Of a stretch of DNA of 64,000 nt, positions 28,633-37,450 are shown one piece after another. Numbering within the stretch: position 1 is the first letter of the stretch; the number at the start of each line of letters is the position of its first letter. Below the pieces are notes generated by a model. It had not been told where the DNA came from and did not search any database. It saw only the letters and a list, made by a program, of their open reading frames with translations. Position numbers and translations under genes: made by a program. Source of the DNA: Modestobacter sp. VKM Ac-2985 (GTDB lineage Bacteria; Actinomycetota; Actinomycetes; Mycobacteriales; Geodermatophilaceae); NCBI RefSeq assembly GCF_026967925.1, contig NZ_JAPVBI010000002.1, forward strand, positions 248,001 through 312,000, in the 5' to 3' direction.

Positions 28633-29259
28633 GTGACCGACGTCGACCTGCAGCGGCCCAAGCGCCGTCGTGAGGCGACCGTCGAGCGGCTGCTGGACGC
28701 CGCCCTGGAGACCTTCGCCGAGCAGGGCTTCGCGGCGGCCAGCGTCGAGGACATCTGCAGCCGCGGTGGGCTGACCCGCGGCGCCTTCTACTCCAGCTTC
28801 ACGTCCAAGGACGAGCTGTTCGAGGCGCTGATGACCCGCGAGGTCGAGCGGGACCTCGCCCGGGTCGCCGAGCTCCTCGCCGGCCTGGCCGATGAGCCGG
28901 ACCCCCTCGCCGCCGCGGTCGACCGGGTGCTGGGCGCGTTCCGCTGCGACCGCACCTGGGCGCTGGTGGTCACCGAGTACACGCTGCACGCCGCTCGGAA
29001 CCCCGAGGCCGCGGAGGTGCTGCGCCGGCACGACGAGCAGGTCGGCAGCCGGCTCGCCGACCTGGTCGACCGGATGGCCGCCGAGGCGGGGCTGACCTTC
29101 TCCCTGCCGGCGGCCGACCTCATCGGGGCGGCCACCGCGCTGCTCAGCGGGCTCACCGTCATGTCACTCACCGCGCAGGGCGACCTCGAGCCCCTGCGCC
29201 GCACCGCCCTGCTCTCCCTCGTCCGCGGTGCCGTGTCGAGCACCCCGACCACCCCCTGA
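28633..29259 (+). CDS. TetR-family transcriptional regulator
   Basis: The 208-residue protein has an N-terminal TetR helix-turn-helix: RLLDAALETFAEQGFAAASV followed by EDICSRGGLTRGAFYSSFTS. The C-terminal ligand domain is not specific enough to name the effector. GTG 28633 is preferred because the earlier in-frame GTG at 28609 would put the start inside the operator palindrome. It precedes the MMPL transporter by 23 bases and probably represses both. Confidence 0.88.
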   Translation: MTDVDLQRPKRRREATVERLLDAALETFAEQGFAAASVEDICSRGGLTRGAFYSSFTSKDELFEALMTREVERDLARVAELLAGLADEPDPLAAAVDRVLGAFRCDRTWALVVTEYTLHAARNPEAAEVLRRHDEQVGSRLADLVDRMAAEAGLTFSLPAADLIGAATALLSGLTVMSLTAQGDLEPLRRTALLSLVRGAVSSTPTTP

Positions 29260-29282
29260 CCCGGCTGAACCCAGGAGAACCG

Positions 29283-31523
29283 ATGTCCACCCTGCTCTAC
29301 CGGATCGGCCGCGCGGCCTATCGCCGTCGCGGGCTCTTCTCCGTGGCCTGGCTCGCGGTCCTCGGGCTCGTCGTGGGGCTCTTCCTCACCATCGGCGGGG
29401 AGTTCGACGACGAGTTCACGATCCCCGGTTCGGAGTCCCAGGCCGCGCTGGACCGGCTCGACGACGTCTCGCCGGCAGCGGCGGGGGCGGGTGCGCAACT
29501 GGTCTTCGTCGCGCCCGAGGGCGCCACGGTGGCCGACCCCGAGTACGCCGCCGCGATCGGCCAGACCGTGGCCGCCGCCGGCCAGGTCGACCAGGTCGCC
29601 GGTGTGCAGGACCCCTTCGCCACCCAGTCGATCAGCCCGGACGGCCGCGCGGCCCTGGCGCCGGTGCAGTACGCGGTGCCGCCGCCCGAGCTCGGGGAGA
29701 ACGCGCTCGAGGAGCTGCAGGCGGCCACCACCGCCGCCACGGACGCCGGCCTGCAGGTCGAGGTCGGCGGGGCCGCGTTCAACACCGGGGCGGTGACCGT
29801 CGGCCCGCTGGAGCTCATCGGTGTCGTGGTCGCCGTGCTGGTGCTGGTGATCACCTTCGGGTCGTTGCTCGCGGCCGGGATGAACCTGCTGACCGCGCTG
29901 GTCGGGGTGGGCATCGGGCTCACCGGGCTGCTGGCGACGTCCGGGGTCATCACGCTCTCCTCGACCGCCCCGACGCTGGCGCTGATGATCGGCCTGGCGG
30001 TCGGCATCGACTACACGCTGTTCATCCTGTCCCGGCACCGCAGCCAGCTGGCCGCCGGCATGGACCCCGAGGAGTCCGCCGGGCGGGCCGCCGGCACCGC
30101 CGGGTCCGCGGTCGTGTTCGCCGGCCTGACCGTGATCATCGCGCTGTCCGGGCTCGCTGTCGTCGGCATCCCCTTCCTGACCGTGATGGGCCTGGGCGCC
30201 GCGGGGACGGTGCTGGTCGCCGTCCTGGTCGCGCTGACGCTGCTGCCCGCGCTGCTGGGCTTCGCCGGCGCCCGGCTGGTGCCCAAGCCCGGGTCCCGCG
30301 CCGCCCGCCGCGAGCACGCGCTCGCCGAGCACGCCGGCGCCCCGGCGCGCACCGGTGGCGCCCGGTGGGCCGCGATCGTCACCCGCCGCCCGGTGCTCAC
30401 CGTCCTGGTCACCGTCGTCGGCCTGCTGGTGGTCGCGATCCCGGCGCTGCAGCTGCGGCTGGCCCTGCCCGACGCCAGCACCGCCCCGGAGGAGAGCACC
30501 ACGCGCCAGGCGTACGACGCGGTCAGCGAGTACTTCGGTCCGGGCGCCAACGGCCCGCTCATCGTCTTCCTCGACGGGCTGGACCCGGCGACGGCCGAGC
30601 AGACGGCCGGCCAGGCCGCAGCGGCGATCGGTGGCACGCCGACCGACCAGCCCGGGGAGTTCACCGGCGGACTGGACGACGTCGCCTACGCCCTGCCCCA
30701 GGTGCTGGCCGACGGCTCCGCCGCGATCGTCCAGGTGGTGCCCGAGAGCGGTCCGCAGGACGAGGCGACGACCGCGCTCGTGGCCGACCTGCGTGACCTC
30801 GCGGACGACCTCGAGGCCGACACCGGCGGCGACGTGACGGTGACCGGGCAGACCGCCGTCGCCATCGACGTCTCCGACCGGCTGGGCGACGCCCTGCTGC
30901 CCTTCACCCTGGTCGTCGTCGGCCTGGCGCTGGTCCTGCTGCTGTTGGTGTTCCGCTCGATCCTGGTGCCGATCAAAGCCGCGCTGGGCTTCCTGCTCTC
31001 GGTGGGCGCCTCGTTCGGTGCCGTCGTCGCGGTCTTCCAGTGGGGCTGGCTGATGGACGTCTTCGGCGTGCCGGCCACCGGCCCGGTCATCAGCTTCATG
31101 CCGATCCTGCTGATGGCGGTGCTCTTCGGCCTGGCCATGGACTACGAGGTCTTCCTCGTCTCCCGGATGCGCGAGGAGTTCGTGCACGGGGCCGCCCCGC
31201 GTGCGGCGGTGGTCGCCGGCATGCGGCACGCGTCCCGGGTGGTGGTCGCGGCGGCGCTGATCATGTTCTCGGTGTTCGGCAGCTTCGTGACCATCGAGGA
31301 CGTGACCGTCAAGGCGATCGCCTTCGGGCTGGCGGTCGGCGTGCTGGTGGACGCCTTCGTCGTCCGGATGACGCTGGTGCCCGCCGTGCTGGCGCTGCTG
31401 GGCCGCTCGGCCTGGTGGCTGCCGCGCTGGCTGGACCGGCTGCTCCCCGACCTGGACGTCGAGGGCGCCAAGCTGGGCCGGACCGTCGAGAGCGAGCGCA
31501 CCCCGGAGCCGGTGGGCAGCTGA
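29283..31523 (+). CDS. MMPL/RND-family transporter
   Basis: This 746-residue membrane protein has two similar halves. Each has a first membrane segment, a large external loop and a cluster of five to six membrane segments. The MMPL signature appears in both: GLAVGIDYTLFILSRHR near residue 240 and FGLAMDYEVFLVSRMREE near residue 615. It probably exports lipids or hydrophobic drugs using proton force. AGGAG precedes the ATG. The TetR gene directly upstream suggests inducible efflux. Confidence 0.88.
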   Translation: MSTLLYRIGRAAYRRRGLFSVAWLAVLGLVVGLFLTIGGEFDDEFTIPGSESQAALDRLDDVSPAAAGAGAQLVFVAPEGATVADPEYAAAIGQTVAAAGQVDQVAGVQDPFATQSISPDGRAALAPVQYAVPPPELGENALEELQAATTAATDAGLQVEVGGAAFNTGAVTVGPLELIGVVVAVLVLVITFGSLLAAGMNLLTALVGVGIGLTGLLATSGVITLSSTAPTLALMIGLAVGIDYTLFILSRHRSQLAAGMDPEESAGRAAGTAGSAVVFAGLTVIIALSGLAVVGIPFLTVMGLGAAGTVLVAVLVALTLLPALLGFAGARLVPKPGSRAARREHALAEHAGAPARTGGARWAAIVTRRPVLTVLVTVVGLLVVAIPALQLRLALPDASTAPEESTTRQAYDAVSEYFGPGANGPLIVFLDGLDPATAEQTAGQAAAAIGGTPTDQPGEFTGGLDDVAYALPQVLADGSAAIVQVVPESGPQDEATTALVADLRDLADDLEADTGGDVTVTGQTAVAIDVSDRLGDALLPFTLVVVGLALVLLLLVFRSILVPIKAALGFLLSVGASFGAVVAVFQWGWLMDVFGVPATGPVISFMPILLMAVLFGLAMDYEVFLVSRMREEFVHGAAPRAAVVAGMRHASRVVVAAALIMFSVFGSFVTIEDVTVKAIAFGLAVGVLVDAFVVRMTLVPAVLALLGRSAWWLPRWLDRLLPDLDVEGAKLGRTVESERTPEPVGS

Positions 31524-31556
31524 GCGGAGGGCAGGGGCGCGGGCCATGATCGGTCC

Positions 31557-32645
31557 ATGAGCGCCCCTGCCCTGGACGTCGCCGAGCTGATCCGTGAGCT
31601 GGTGCGGACCCCGACCGTCTCCGGCGACGCGGCCGGTCAACGGGGCCTGCTCGGCCTGGTCGCCGACGTGGCGACAGGAGTCGCCCCGCACCTGCAGCGC
31701 ATCGAGGGCCCCGACCCCGAGCAGCCGTGGACCCTGCTCACCTCCGCCACCGACCCGGCGAGACCGCGGCTGGTCATCGCCTGCCATGTCGACACGGTCC
31801 CGGCCGGCGACCCCGGCGGGTGGCAGCGGGACCCGTTCGGCGCAGACCTGGACGACGGCCGGATCTGGGGCCGTGGTGCCTCGGACATGAAGGCCGGGGT
31901 GGTCGCTGCGGTCGCGGCGCTGGCTGCGGCGGACCCGGAGACGCCGCTCGCCCTGCTGCTCACCAGCGACGAGGAGATCGGCTCGCGAGGTGCCGCTGCC
32001 GCGGCCGGGGCCGTCGCGGACCTGTCGGTGGGCGCCGTCATCGTCCCGGAGGCAACGGGCAACCGGGTCGTCCTGGGCCACCGGGGCGCGCTGTGGCTCG
32101 CCGTCCGGACCCGGGGGGTCGCCGCCCACGGGAGCACCCCGGAGCGGGGACACAACGCGCTGCTGGACCTGGTCGCGGTGCTCGGCCGGGCGGGCCGGGA
32201 GCTGCCGCTGACCAGTGAGCCGTTCCTGGGCGCCGAGACCTGGAACCCCGGCGTGCTGCACAGCGGCACGGTGCCCAACGTCGTCCCGGACCGGGCGGAG
32301 GTGGTGGTCGACCAGCGCACCGTGGGCACCGGTGAGCGGCTGACCGCCTGGTGGCGGTCTCAGGCGGAGGTGTCGGAGGTCGACGTCCTGGTCGACCTCC
32401 CGGCGGTGCGGACGCCGGCCGACGACCCCTGGGTCGCCACCCTGCCCGTGGAGGTGCAGGCTGCGCCGGCCACCTACTTCACCGACGCCTCCGTGCTGAC
32501 CGCGGTCACCGGCGGGGCGCCGATCGTCGTGTGGGGGCCGGGCACGCCCGCGGTGATGCACGCCGTCGACGAGCACGTCGAGGTGGTCGAGGCGCAGCAG
32601 GCCGCCGCCGCGTTCGCCGACGTCCTCGCCCGCTGGCCGCGGTGA
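31557..32645 (+). CDS. M20-family metallopeptidase (DapE/ArgE-like)
   Basis: The 362-residue cytosolic zinc hydrolase has VIACHVDTVPAGDP (metal His and catalytic Asp, about residues 77-79), WGRGASDMKAG (bridging Asp, about 110), LTSDEEIGSRG (catalytic Glu), VPEATGN, and a C-terminal VMHAVDEHV with the last His ligand. A dimerisation domain lies between. In actinobacteria this sequence type is often annotated as succinyl-diaminopimelate desuccinylase. With no lysine gene nearby the substrate stays open. It ends four bases before a parS-like palindrome. Confidence 0.82.
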   Translation: MSAPALDVAELIRELVRTPTVSGDAAGQRGLLGLVADVATGVAPHLQRIEGPDPEQPWTLLTSATDPARPRLVIACHVDTVPAGDPGGWQRDPFGADLDDGRIWGRGASDMKAGVVAAVAALAAADPETPLALLLTSDEEIGSRGAAAAAGAVADLSVGAVIVPEATGNRVVLGHRGALWLAVRTRGVAAHGSTPERGHNALLDLVAVLGRAGRELPLTSEPFLGAETWNPGVLHSGTVPNVVPDRAEVVVDQRTVGTGERLTAWWRSQAEVSEVDVLVDLPAVRTPADDPWVATLPVEVQAAPATYFTDASVLTAVTGGAPIVVWGPGTPAVMHAVDEHVEVVEAQQAAAAFADVLARWPR

Positions 32646-32648
32646 CCG

Positions 32649-32662
32649 GTTCCACGTGGAAC
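32649..32662. other. parS: parS-like site between convergent genes
   Basis: This is an exact GTTCCACGTGGAAC. The symmetry extends perfectly to 24 bases (32644-32667) with GACCG on the outside. It fills the gap between the M20 peptidase stop and the end of the lacI-type gene, so it may also act as a two-way terminator. Confidence 0.65.
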
Positions 32663-32665
32663 CGG

Positions 32666-33670
32666 TCAGCGGCTCGTGCTGGACCGGACGGTGAGGGAGG
32701 GCCGTAGCGCCACCCGCGCAGGTGGGGCCTCCTGCGCACCCAGCACCCGCGACAGGAGGCGTACCGCCTCGGCCGCGATCTCCGCCTGCGGCTGCCGGAC
32801 GGTGGTCAACGGCGGATGGCTCAGCGCGGCGAACGGGATGTCGTCGAACCCGGTGACCAGCAGGTCGCGGGGGACGTCGACGCCTGCCGCCGCGCACGCC
32901 TGCAGCATCCCGAGCGCGATCAGGTCGTCGGCGCAGACGACGGCGTCCGGTCGTGGTCCGGCAGCCAGCAACGCGAGGGCGGCCTGCCGTCCCCACTCGA
33001 TCGAGTACTCGCCCAGCAGGACGTCCCGCTCACGCACGGCGATGCCCAGGCGTGCGGCGTGCCGGCGGAAGCCCGCGCCCCGCAGTTCGGTCGAGGAGTT
33101 GGTGAGCTGGGAGCTGACGAACGCGGCGGAGCGGACGCCGCGGTCGGCCAGGTGCTCCATGACCAGTTCCAGTGCGGCGTCGTCGTCGACCCCGACCCAG
33201 TCGCTGTCCACGCCGGTGACGTAGCGGTCGACCTGGACCAGGGGCAGCTCGTCCGCGGCCCACCGCACCGCCGTCGTGCTCAGGCTGCCGTGCACCGGGC
33301 TGATGATGATGCCGTCGACCTGGCGGGCGACGAGGCTGCGCAGTCGCTGTGCCTCCAGCTCCGGGTCCGACCGGGAGGAACACAGGAAGAGCTGTCGGCC
33401 GACGTCCTGCAGGGCGTGCTCGACGTGCTCGACGAGGCCGGTGAAGAACGGGTTGGCGATGCTCGGCACCACCATGCCGACGGTGTCGGTGCGGCTGCGA
33501 CGCAGCGCACTGGCGATGCCGTTCCCGGCGTAGCCGAGTTCGTCGGCGGCGCGGCGGACCTGGTCGACGACGGCCGGGGAGACCGGCTTGGCCCCGGACA
33601 GGGCGCGGGAGACGGTCGCGGTCGACACCTGTGCCCGCTCGGCGACGTCGCGGATGGTGACCCTCCCCAC
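32666..33670 (-). CDS. LacI-family transcriptional repressor
   Basis: The 334-residue repressor has a GTG start with GGAGG upstream. The N-terminal helix-turn-helix is TIRDVAERAQVSTATVSRAL, followed by the hinge helix ending SALRRSRTDTVG. The sugar-binding domain has VPSIANPFFTGLVE, then VDGIIISPVH and GFDDIPFAALSHPPLTTVRQ. It is divergent from the btpA-pfkB-ABC operon. Two near-identical palindromic sites flank that operon's promoter, which makes it the likely local repressor. The inducer is unknown. Confidence 0.9.
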   Translation of the reverse strand: MGRVTIRDVAERAQVSTATVSRALSGAKPVSPAVVDQVRRAADELGYAGNGIASALRRSRTDTVGMVVPSIANPFFTGLVEHVEHALQDVGRQLFLCSSRSDPELEAQRLRSLVARQVDGIIISPVHGSLSTTAVRWAADELPLVQVDRYVTGVDSDWVGVDDDAALELVMEHLADRGVRSAAFVSSQLTNSSTELRGAGFRRHAARLGIAVRERDVLLGEYSIEWGRQAALALLAAGPRPDAVVCADDLIALGMLQACAAAGVDVPRDLLVTGFDDIPFAALSHPPLTTVRQPQAEIAAEAVRLLSRVLGAQEAPPARVALRPSLTVRSSTSR

Positions 33671-33785
33671 GCACCCTCCTCTGTCGGTCTGCTGACTCCG
33701 TCATCATCGCCGACCGCGCGTGCGGGAGCGTGCCGTACGCCCGTGTCGAACAGATGTCACTCGGCTGACCAGCGGAAACACGAAT

Positions 33786-33797
33786 GTAAACGATTGC
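33786..33797. promoter_or_regulatory. LacI-type operator O1
   Basis: GTAAACGATTGC is an imperfect palindrome centred on CG, as LacI-family operators are. Its partner at 33844-33855 reads GTAATCGATTGC on the other strand, identical at 11 of 12 positions. It sits just upstream of the -35 box. Confidence 0.7.
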
Positions 33798-33800
33798 CTA

Positions 33801-33831
33801 TTGACGCCACCACGGGGTGCGCCACTAGCGT
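33801..33831 (+). promoter_or_regulatory. candidate promoter of the btpA-pfkB-ABC operon
   Basis: TTGACG (33801-33806) is followed after 19 bases by TAGCGT (33826-33831). These resemble the -35 and -10 boxes of the main sigma factor. The spacing is slightly long. The predicted transcript would start just before operator O2, so binding at O1 and O2 would block it. Confidence 0.5.
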
Positions 33832-33843
33832 CATCGGGGTCGT

Positions 33844-33855
33844 GCAATCGATTAC
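33844..33855. promoter_or_regulatory. LacI-type operator O2
   Basis: GCAATCGATTAC, the reverse of GTAATCGATTGC, matches O1 at 11 of 12 positions. The two centres are 58 bases apart, suiting a DNA loop or two dimers around the promoter. It lies ten bases before the first gene of the operon. Confidence 0.7.
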
Positions 33856-33865
33856 CTGAACGGGT

Positions 33866-34711
33866 GTGGACGTGGCAACGCAGCTCGGTGTGTACCCCCG
33901 CAAGCCCTCGGCGATGGCCGAGCTCTTCGGCACGGAGAAGACGCTCGTGGGTGCGGTCCACCTGCCTCCGCTCCCCGGCAGCCCCTCCTACCGCGGTCAG
34001 TCGGTGGCCGAGCTGTGCCGGTTCGCCGTCGAGGAGACGCAGGCCTACGTCGGCAACGGCTTCGACACCGTGATCGTGGAGAACCACTGGGACCTGCCGT
34101 TCCTCAAGCCGGGGGAGCACGGGTACGAGGTGGCCGCGACGATGGGCGTGATCACCGCCGCCGTCGTCGCCGAGCTCGGCACGAAGGTCGGGGTCAGCGT
34201 GCTGTCCAACGCCGGCCAGTGCTCGGTCGCCGCCGCCTGGGCCGCCGGGGCCGGCTGGGTCCGGGTCAACCAGTGGGCCAACGCCTACGTGGCCAACGAG
34301 GGGATCATCGAGGGGCAGGCGGCCAGCACCACCCGGTACCGGCACACGATCGGGGCCGACCCGGTGAAGGTCTTCGCCGATGTGCACGTCAAGCACGGAG
34401 CGCACGCGATCGTCGCCGACCGCACGCTGGCCGAGCAGACCGAGGACGCCGAGTTCTTCGACGCCGACGTCCTGATCGCCACCGGCTCCCGCACCGGGCA
34501 CCCGACGTCCGTGGCCGAGGTCGTGGGCATCAGGGACCACACCCAACTGCCGGTGATCATCGGCAGCGGCATCGACCCGGGCAACGTCGGTCCCCTGCTC
34601 GCCGAGTGTGACGGCGCGATCGTCGCGTCGGCCGCCAAGGAGAACAGCCGGTGGTGGGGCCGGGTCGACCCCGAGAAGGTGCGCGCCGTCTCCCGGGCCG
34701 CCGGACGGTGA
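33866..34711 (+). CDS. BtpA/SgcQ-family TIM-barrel protein
   Basis: The 281-residue protein has a GTG start. It matches the BtpA/SgcQ family along its length: LVGAVHLPPLPGSP, FDTVIVENHWDLPF, VGVSVLSNAGQCSVAAAWAA, VRVNQWANAYVANEGIIEG, VKVFADVHVKHG, and the C-terminal IIGSGIDPGN. This family is a phosphate-binding beta/alpha barrel of unproven chemistry; sgcQ lies in an E. coli sugar operon, and BtpA of cyanobacteria was named for photosystem I accumulation. As first gene of an uptake operon it is probably an enzyme on the pathway. It overlaps the kinase start by four bases. Confidence 0.85.
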   Translation: MDVATQLGVYPRKPSAMAELFGTEKTLVGAVHLPPLPGSPSYRGQSVAELCRFAVEETQAYVGNGFDTVIVENHWDLPFLKPGEHGYEVAATMGVITAAVVAELGTKVGVSVLSNAGQCSVAAAWAAGAGWVRVNQWANAYVANEGIIEGQAASTTRYRHTIGADPVKVFADVHVKHGAHAIVADRTLAEQTEDAEFFDADVLIATGSRTGHPTSVAEVVGIRDHTQLPVIIGSGIDPGNVGPLLAECDGAIVASAAKENSRWWGRVDPEKVRAVSRAAGR

Positions 34712-35598
34712 TCGTCTTCTGCGGGTACGCCAACCTCGACGTCGTCGGACGGGTGCCCCACGTCCCCCGTCCCGACGAGCGGGTGCACGCCGTCACCGTG
34801 GAGCACCTCCCGGGCGGGATGGCCGCCAACGCGGCGGTCGCCGCCGCCCGCGCCGGTGCGCAGGTCGCCTTCGCCGGCGTGGTCGGCGACGACCCGCTGT
34901 CCGCCCGGTTCCTCGCGGAGCTCACCGCCGAGGGCATCGACACGGGGTGGACCGACCGCACCGGCTTCCTGTCCACCGCGATCGTGCTGGTGGACGGCGC
35001 CGGCCGGCGCTCGGTGGTGAGCGAGGACGACGCCCTGGGGCCGGCCCACGTGACGGCGGTCGCCGATCGGCTGGCTGCCGACGGTGGGCTGCTCTACCTC
35101 GACGGTTACCGCGCGGCAGAGCTCGAGCAGGCCGCCCGGACCGGGGTCCGCCTGGCCGTGGACCTCGACGGCTGCGACGACCGCGACGTCGCGATCGCCG
35201 CGGTGCACGCCGCCGACCACGTCGTCGTCGGGCACCACCGGCTCACCGAGGTCCTGGCGGTTCCCGCTGCCGAGTGGGCGGCGCTCGCCCGCGCCGCGGG
35301 CGTGACCCTCGTCGTCACCGACGGGGCCCGGGGCTGGTCGCTGCACGAGCCCGACGGCTCGGTGGCGGCCCGGCCCGCGCTGGACGTCGAGGTCGTCGAC
35401 GACACCGGGGCGGGTGACTGCTTCACCGGCACGTACCTGGCCGCACTGGCGGCCGGCGCCTCCCCGCTCACCGCGGCGACCCGCGCCGGGGTCGCGGCGA
35501 GCCTGTCCTGCACCGTCCCGGGCGCGCGTGCCGCGCCCTCCCCGGCACTCGTCGACGCCGCTCTGGCCGGGTCCCCGGTCAGCTCGTCCGCCACCTGA
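34708..35598 (+). CDS. PfkB-family carbohydrate/nucleoside kinase
   Basis: The 296-residue kinase starts at GTG 34708, overlapping the upstream stop. It has the N-terminal LPGGMAANAAVAAARAGAQV with the GG-N substrate motif, and the C-terminal DDTGAGDCFTGTYLAALAAG with the anion hole and catalytic Asp. It should phosphorylate the imported sugar or nucleoside with ATP. The BtpA-like barrel may act next. Specificity cannot be read from the sequence. Confidence 0.85.
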   Translation: MIVFCGYANLDVVGRVPHVPRPDERVHAVTVEHLPGGMAANAAVAAARAGAQVAFAGVVGDDPLSARFLAELTAEGIDTGWTDRTGFLSTAIVLVDGAGRRSVVSEDDALGPAHVTAVADRLAADGGLLYLDGYRAAELEQAARTGVRLAVDLDGCDDRDVAIAAVHAADHVVVGHHRLTEVLAVPAAEWAALARAAGVTLVVTDGARGWSLHEPDGSVAARPALDVEVVDDTGAGDCFTGTYLAALAAGASPLTAATRAGVAASLSCTVPGARAAPSPALVDAALAGSPVSSSAT

Positions 35599-35668
35599 CG
35601 CACCGCCCGCACCACCGCTCCCCCGCACCGCGATCCCGCAGCATCCGGCACCGCACCCAGGAGGACCC

Positions 35669-36685
35669 ATGAAGCGACCCCTCGCCCTAGCCGCAGGCGC
35701 GTGCCTGCTCGCGCTGGCCGCGTGCGACAGCGCTCCCGCGCCGTCGTCCGACGCCGAGACCGAGGCCGGCGGCGGCACGTCGACCGCCTCGCTGCCGGAG
35801 CCCAGCGCCCAGCCGGTCGGCTGCGAGACCGACGAGCCCCTGGAGATCGGGCTGGTGACGATCAACCTCCAGGCGCTGTTCTTCAACCAGATCAACGAGG
35901 CCGCGCAGGCGATGGCCGACGAGTACGACGTCGACCTGCAGATCATCAGCGGCAACGACGACTCGGTGACGCAGGCGAACGCGATCAACACGCTGGTCGC
36001 CGACGGCGTGGACGCGGTGATCGTGGCCGCGGTCGACACCGAGGGCATCAAGCCGGCCATCCGGGCGGCCGACGAGGCCGGCGTCCCGGTCGTGGCGGTC
36101 GACGCCATCGTCGACGACCCGGCGGTGGACGCCCAGGTCGGTACGGCCAACGCCGAGGGCGGGCAGCTGATCGGCGAGGAGCTGCTGGAGCTCTCCGGTG
36201 GCGAGGGCGAGGTCGGCATCGTCAGTGCGCTGAACAGCACCATCCAGCTGGAGCGTCAGCAGGGCTTCGAGGAGACCGTCACCGCCGGCGGGATGACCAT
36301 CGGCACCGTGGTCGACGGCCGCAACATCCAGGAGAACGCCCAGGCGGCCGCGGAGAACCTGCTCACCGGCAACCCGGACCTGCAGTACGTGTACGCCACC
36401 GGCGAGCCGGCGCTCATCGGCCTGGCCGCCGGGGTGCGCAGCCAGGGCGCCCAGGACCGGGTGACCGCCGTCGGCTGGGACCTCTCCGACCCTGCCGTCG
36501 AGGGCCTGGAGGAGGGCTGGATCGCCGGCGTCGTCCAGCAGAACACCTTCGAGTTCGGCTACCAGGCGATGGCCGCGGCGATCGACCTGGCGTGCGGCAA
36601 CCCGGTGGAGCGGGAGAACCCGGTCGACATCCAGATCGTGACGCCGGAGAACGTCTCCGAGTACCTGTACTACCTGGAGGGCTGA
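35669..36685 (+). CDS. sugar ABC transporter, substrate-binding lipoprotein (RbsB-like)
   Basis: The 338-residue lipoprotein has a signal peptide ending in LALAAC with the lipid-anchored Cys at residue 19. An acidic Ser/Gly linker follows, then a Peripla_BP_4 domain: LEIGLVTINLQALFFNQINE, VDAVIVAAVDTEGIKPAI, VPVVAVDAIVDDP, YVYATGEPALIGLAAG and VTAVGWDLSD. AGGAGG precedes the ATG. It binds the substrate outside the membrane for the RbsA/RbsC-type proteins encoded next. Confidence 0.9.
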   Translation: MKRPLALAAGACLLALAACDSAPAPSSDAETEAGGGTSTASLPEPSAQPVGCETDEPLEIGLVTINLQALFFNQINEAAQAMADEYDVDLQIISGNDDSVTQANAINTLVADGVDAVIVAAVDTEGIKPAIRAADEAGVPVVAVDAIVDDPAVDAQVGTANAEGGQLIGEELLELSGGEGEVGIVSALNSTIQLERQQGFEETVTAGGMTIGTVVDGRNIQENAQAAAENLLTGNPDLQYVYATGEPALIGLAAGVRSQGAQDRVTAVGWDLSDPAVEGLEEGWIAGVVQQNTFEFGYQAMAAAIDLACGNPVERENPVDIQIVTPENVSEYLYYLEG

Positions 36686-36688
36686 CGC

Positions 36689-37450
36689 ATGGCTGACGAG
36701 ACCGGGGACCTCCTCGTCGAACTCGAGGGCATCACCAAGTCCTACGGGCCGGTGAAGTCACTGCGCGGGGTCGACCTCACCCTGCGTCGCGGAGAGGTCC
36801 TCGGCCTCGTCGGCGACAACGGTGCCGGCAAGTCCACGCTGATGAAGGTGCTGGCCGGGGCCGTGCAGCACGATGCCGGGGAGATCCGGGTGCACGGACG
36901 GCCGGTGCGCTTCAGCAACCCCTCGGCGGCGCAGGACGAGAAGATCGGCATCGTCTACCAGGACCTGGCGCTCTGCGACACCCTCGACGTCGCCAGCAAC
37001 CTGTTCCTCGGCCGGGAACCCCGCACGGGCCCGTTCCTCGACCGGAAGACGATGCACGAGCGGGCCGCGCAGATCCTGGCCGACCTGCACGTCAAGGTCA
37101 CCAGCACCCACCAGGAGATCGGCACCCTCTCCGGCGGTCAGCGGCAGACGGTGGCCATCGCCCGCGCGGTGTCCTTCGCCCCCGACGTGCTCATCCTCGA
37201 CGAGCCGACCGCCGCGCTCGCCGTCGCCGAGGTCGAGTCGGTCCTGAAGCTGATCACCGACGTCGCGCGCCGGGGGGTCGGGGTCATCCTGATCACCCAC
37301 CGCCTGCAGGACCTCTTCCGCGTCTGCGACCGGATCACCGTGATGTACGAGGGGCAGAGCGTCGACGACGCGCTCATCAAGGACCTCGACATCGAGAAGC
37401 TCGTCGGTCTGATCACCCGTTCCGCCCCCGGGCAGGAGGAAGCCGCGTGA
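36689..37450 (+). CDS. sugar ABC transporter ATPase, single domain
   Basis: The 253-residue protein carries one ABC domain: Walker A GDNGAGKSTLMKVL, Q-loop VYQDLAL, signature LSGGQRQTVAIARA, Walker B VLILDEPTAAL and H-loop ITHR. RbsA and most ribose-type ATPases have two fused domains; this one has a single domain, like FrcA, and should act as a homodimer. It lies three bases after the binding-protein gene and overlaps the permease start by ATGA-type coupling (GTGA). Confidence 0.92.
   Translation: MADETGDLLVELEGITKSYGPVKSLRGVDLTLRRGEVLGLVGDNGAGKSTLMKVLAGAVQHDAGEIRVHGRPVRFSNPSAAQDEKIGIVYQDLALCDTLDVASNLFLGREPRTGPFLDRKTMHERAAQILADLHVKVTSTHQEIGTLSGGQRQTVAIARAVSFAPDVLILDEPTAALAVAEVESVLKLITDVARRGVGVILITHRLQDLFRVCDRITVMYEGQSVDDALIKDLDIEKLVGLITRSAPGQEEAA

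Noticed and set aside
28788-32996. 1400-codon minus-strand open frame opposite the TetR, MMPL and M20 genes
   Set aside because: Low-complexity Gly/Asp/His/Arg translation, mirrored from real + strand genes with clear domains.
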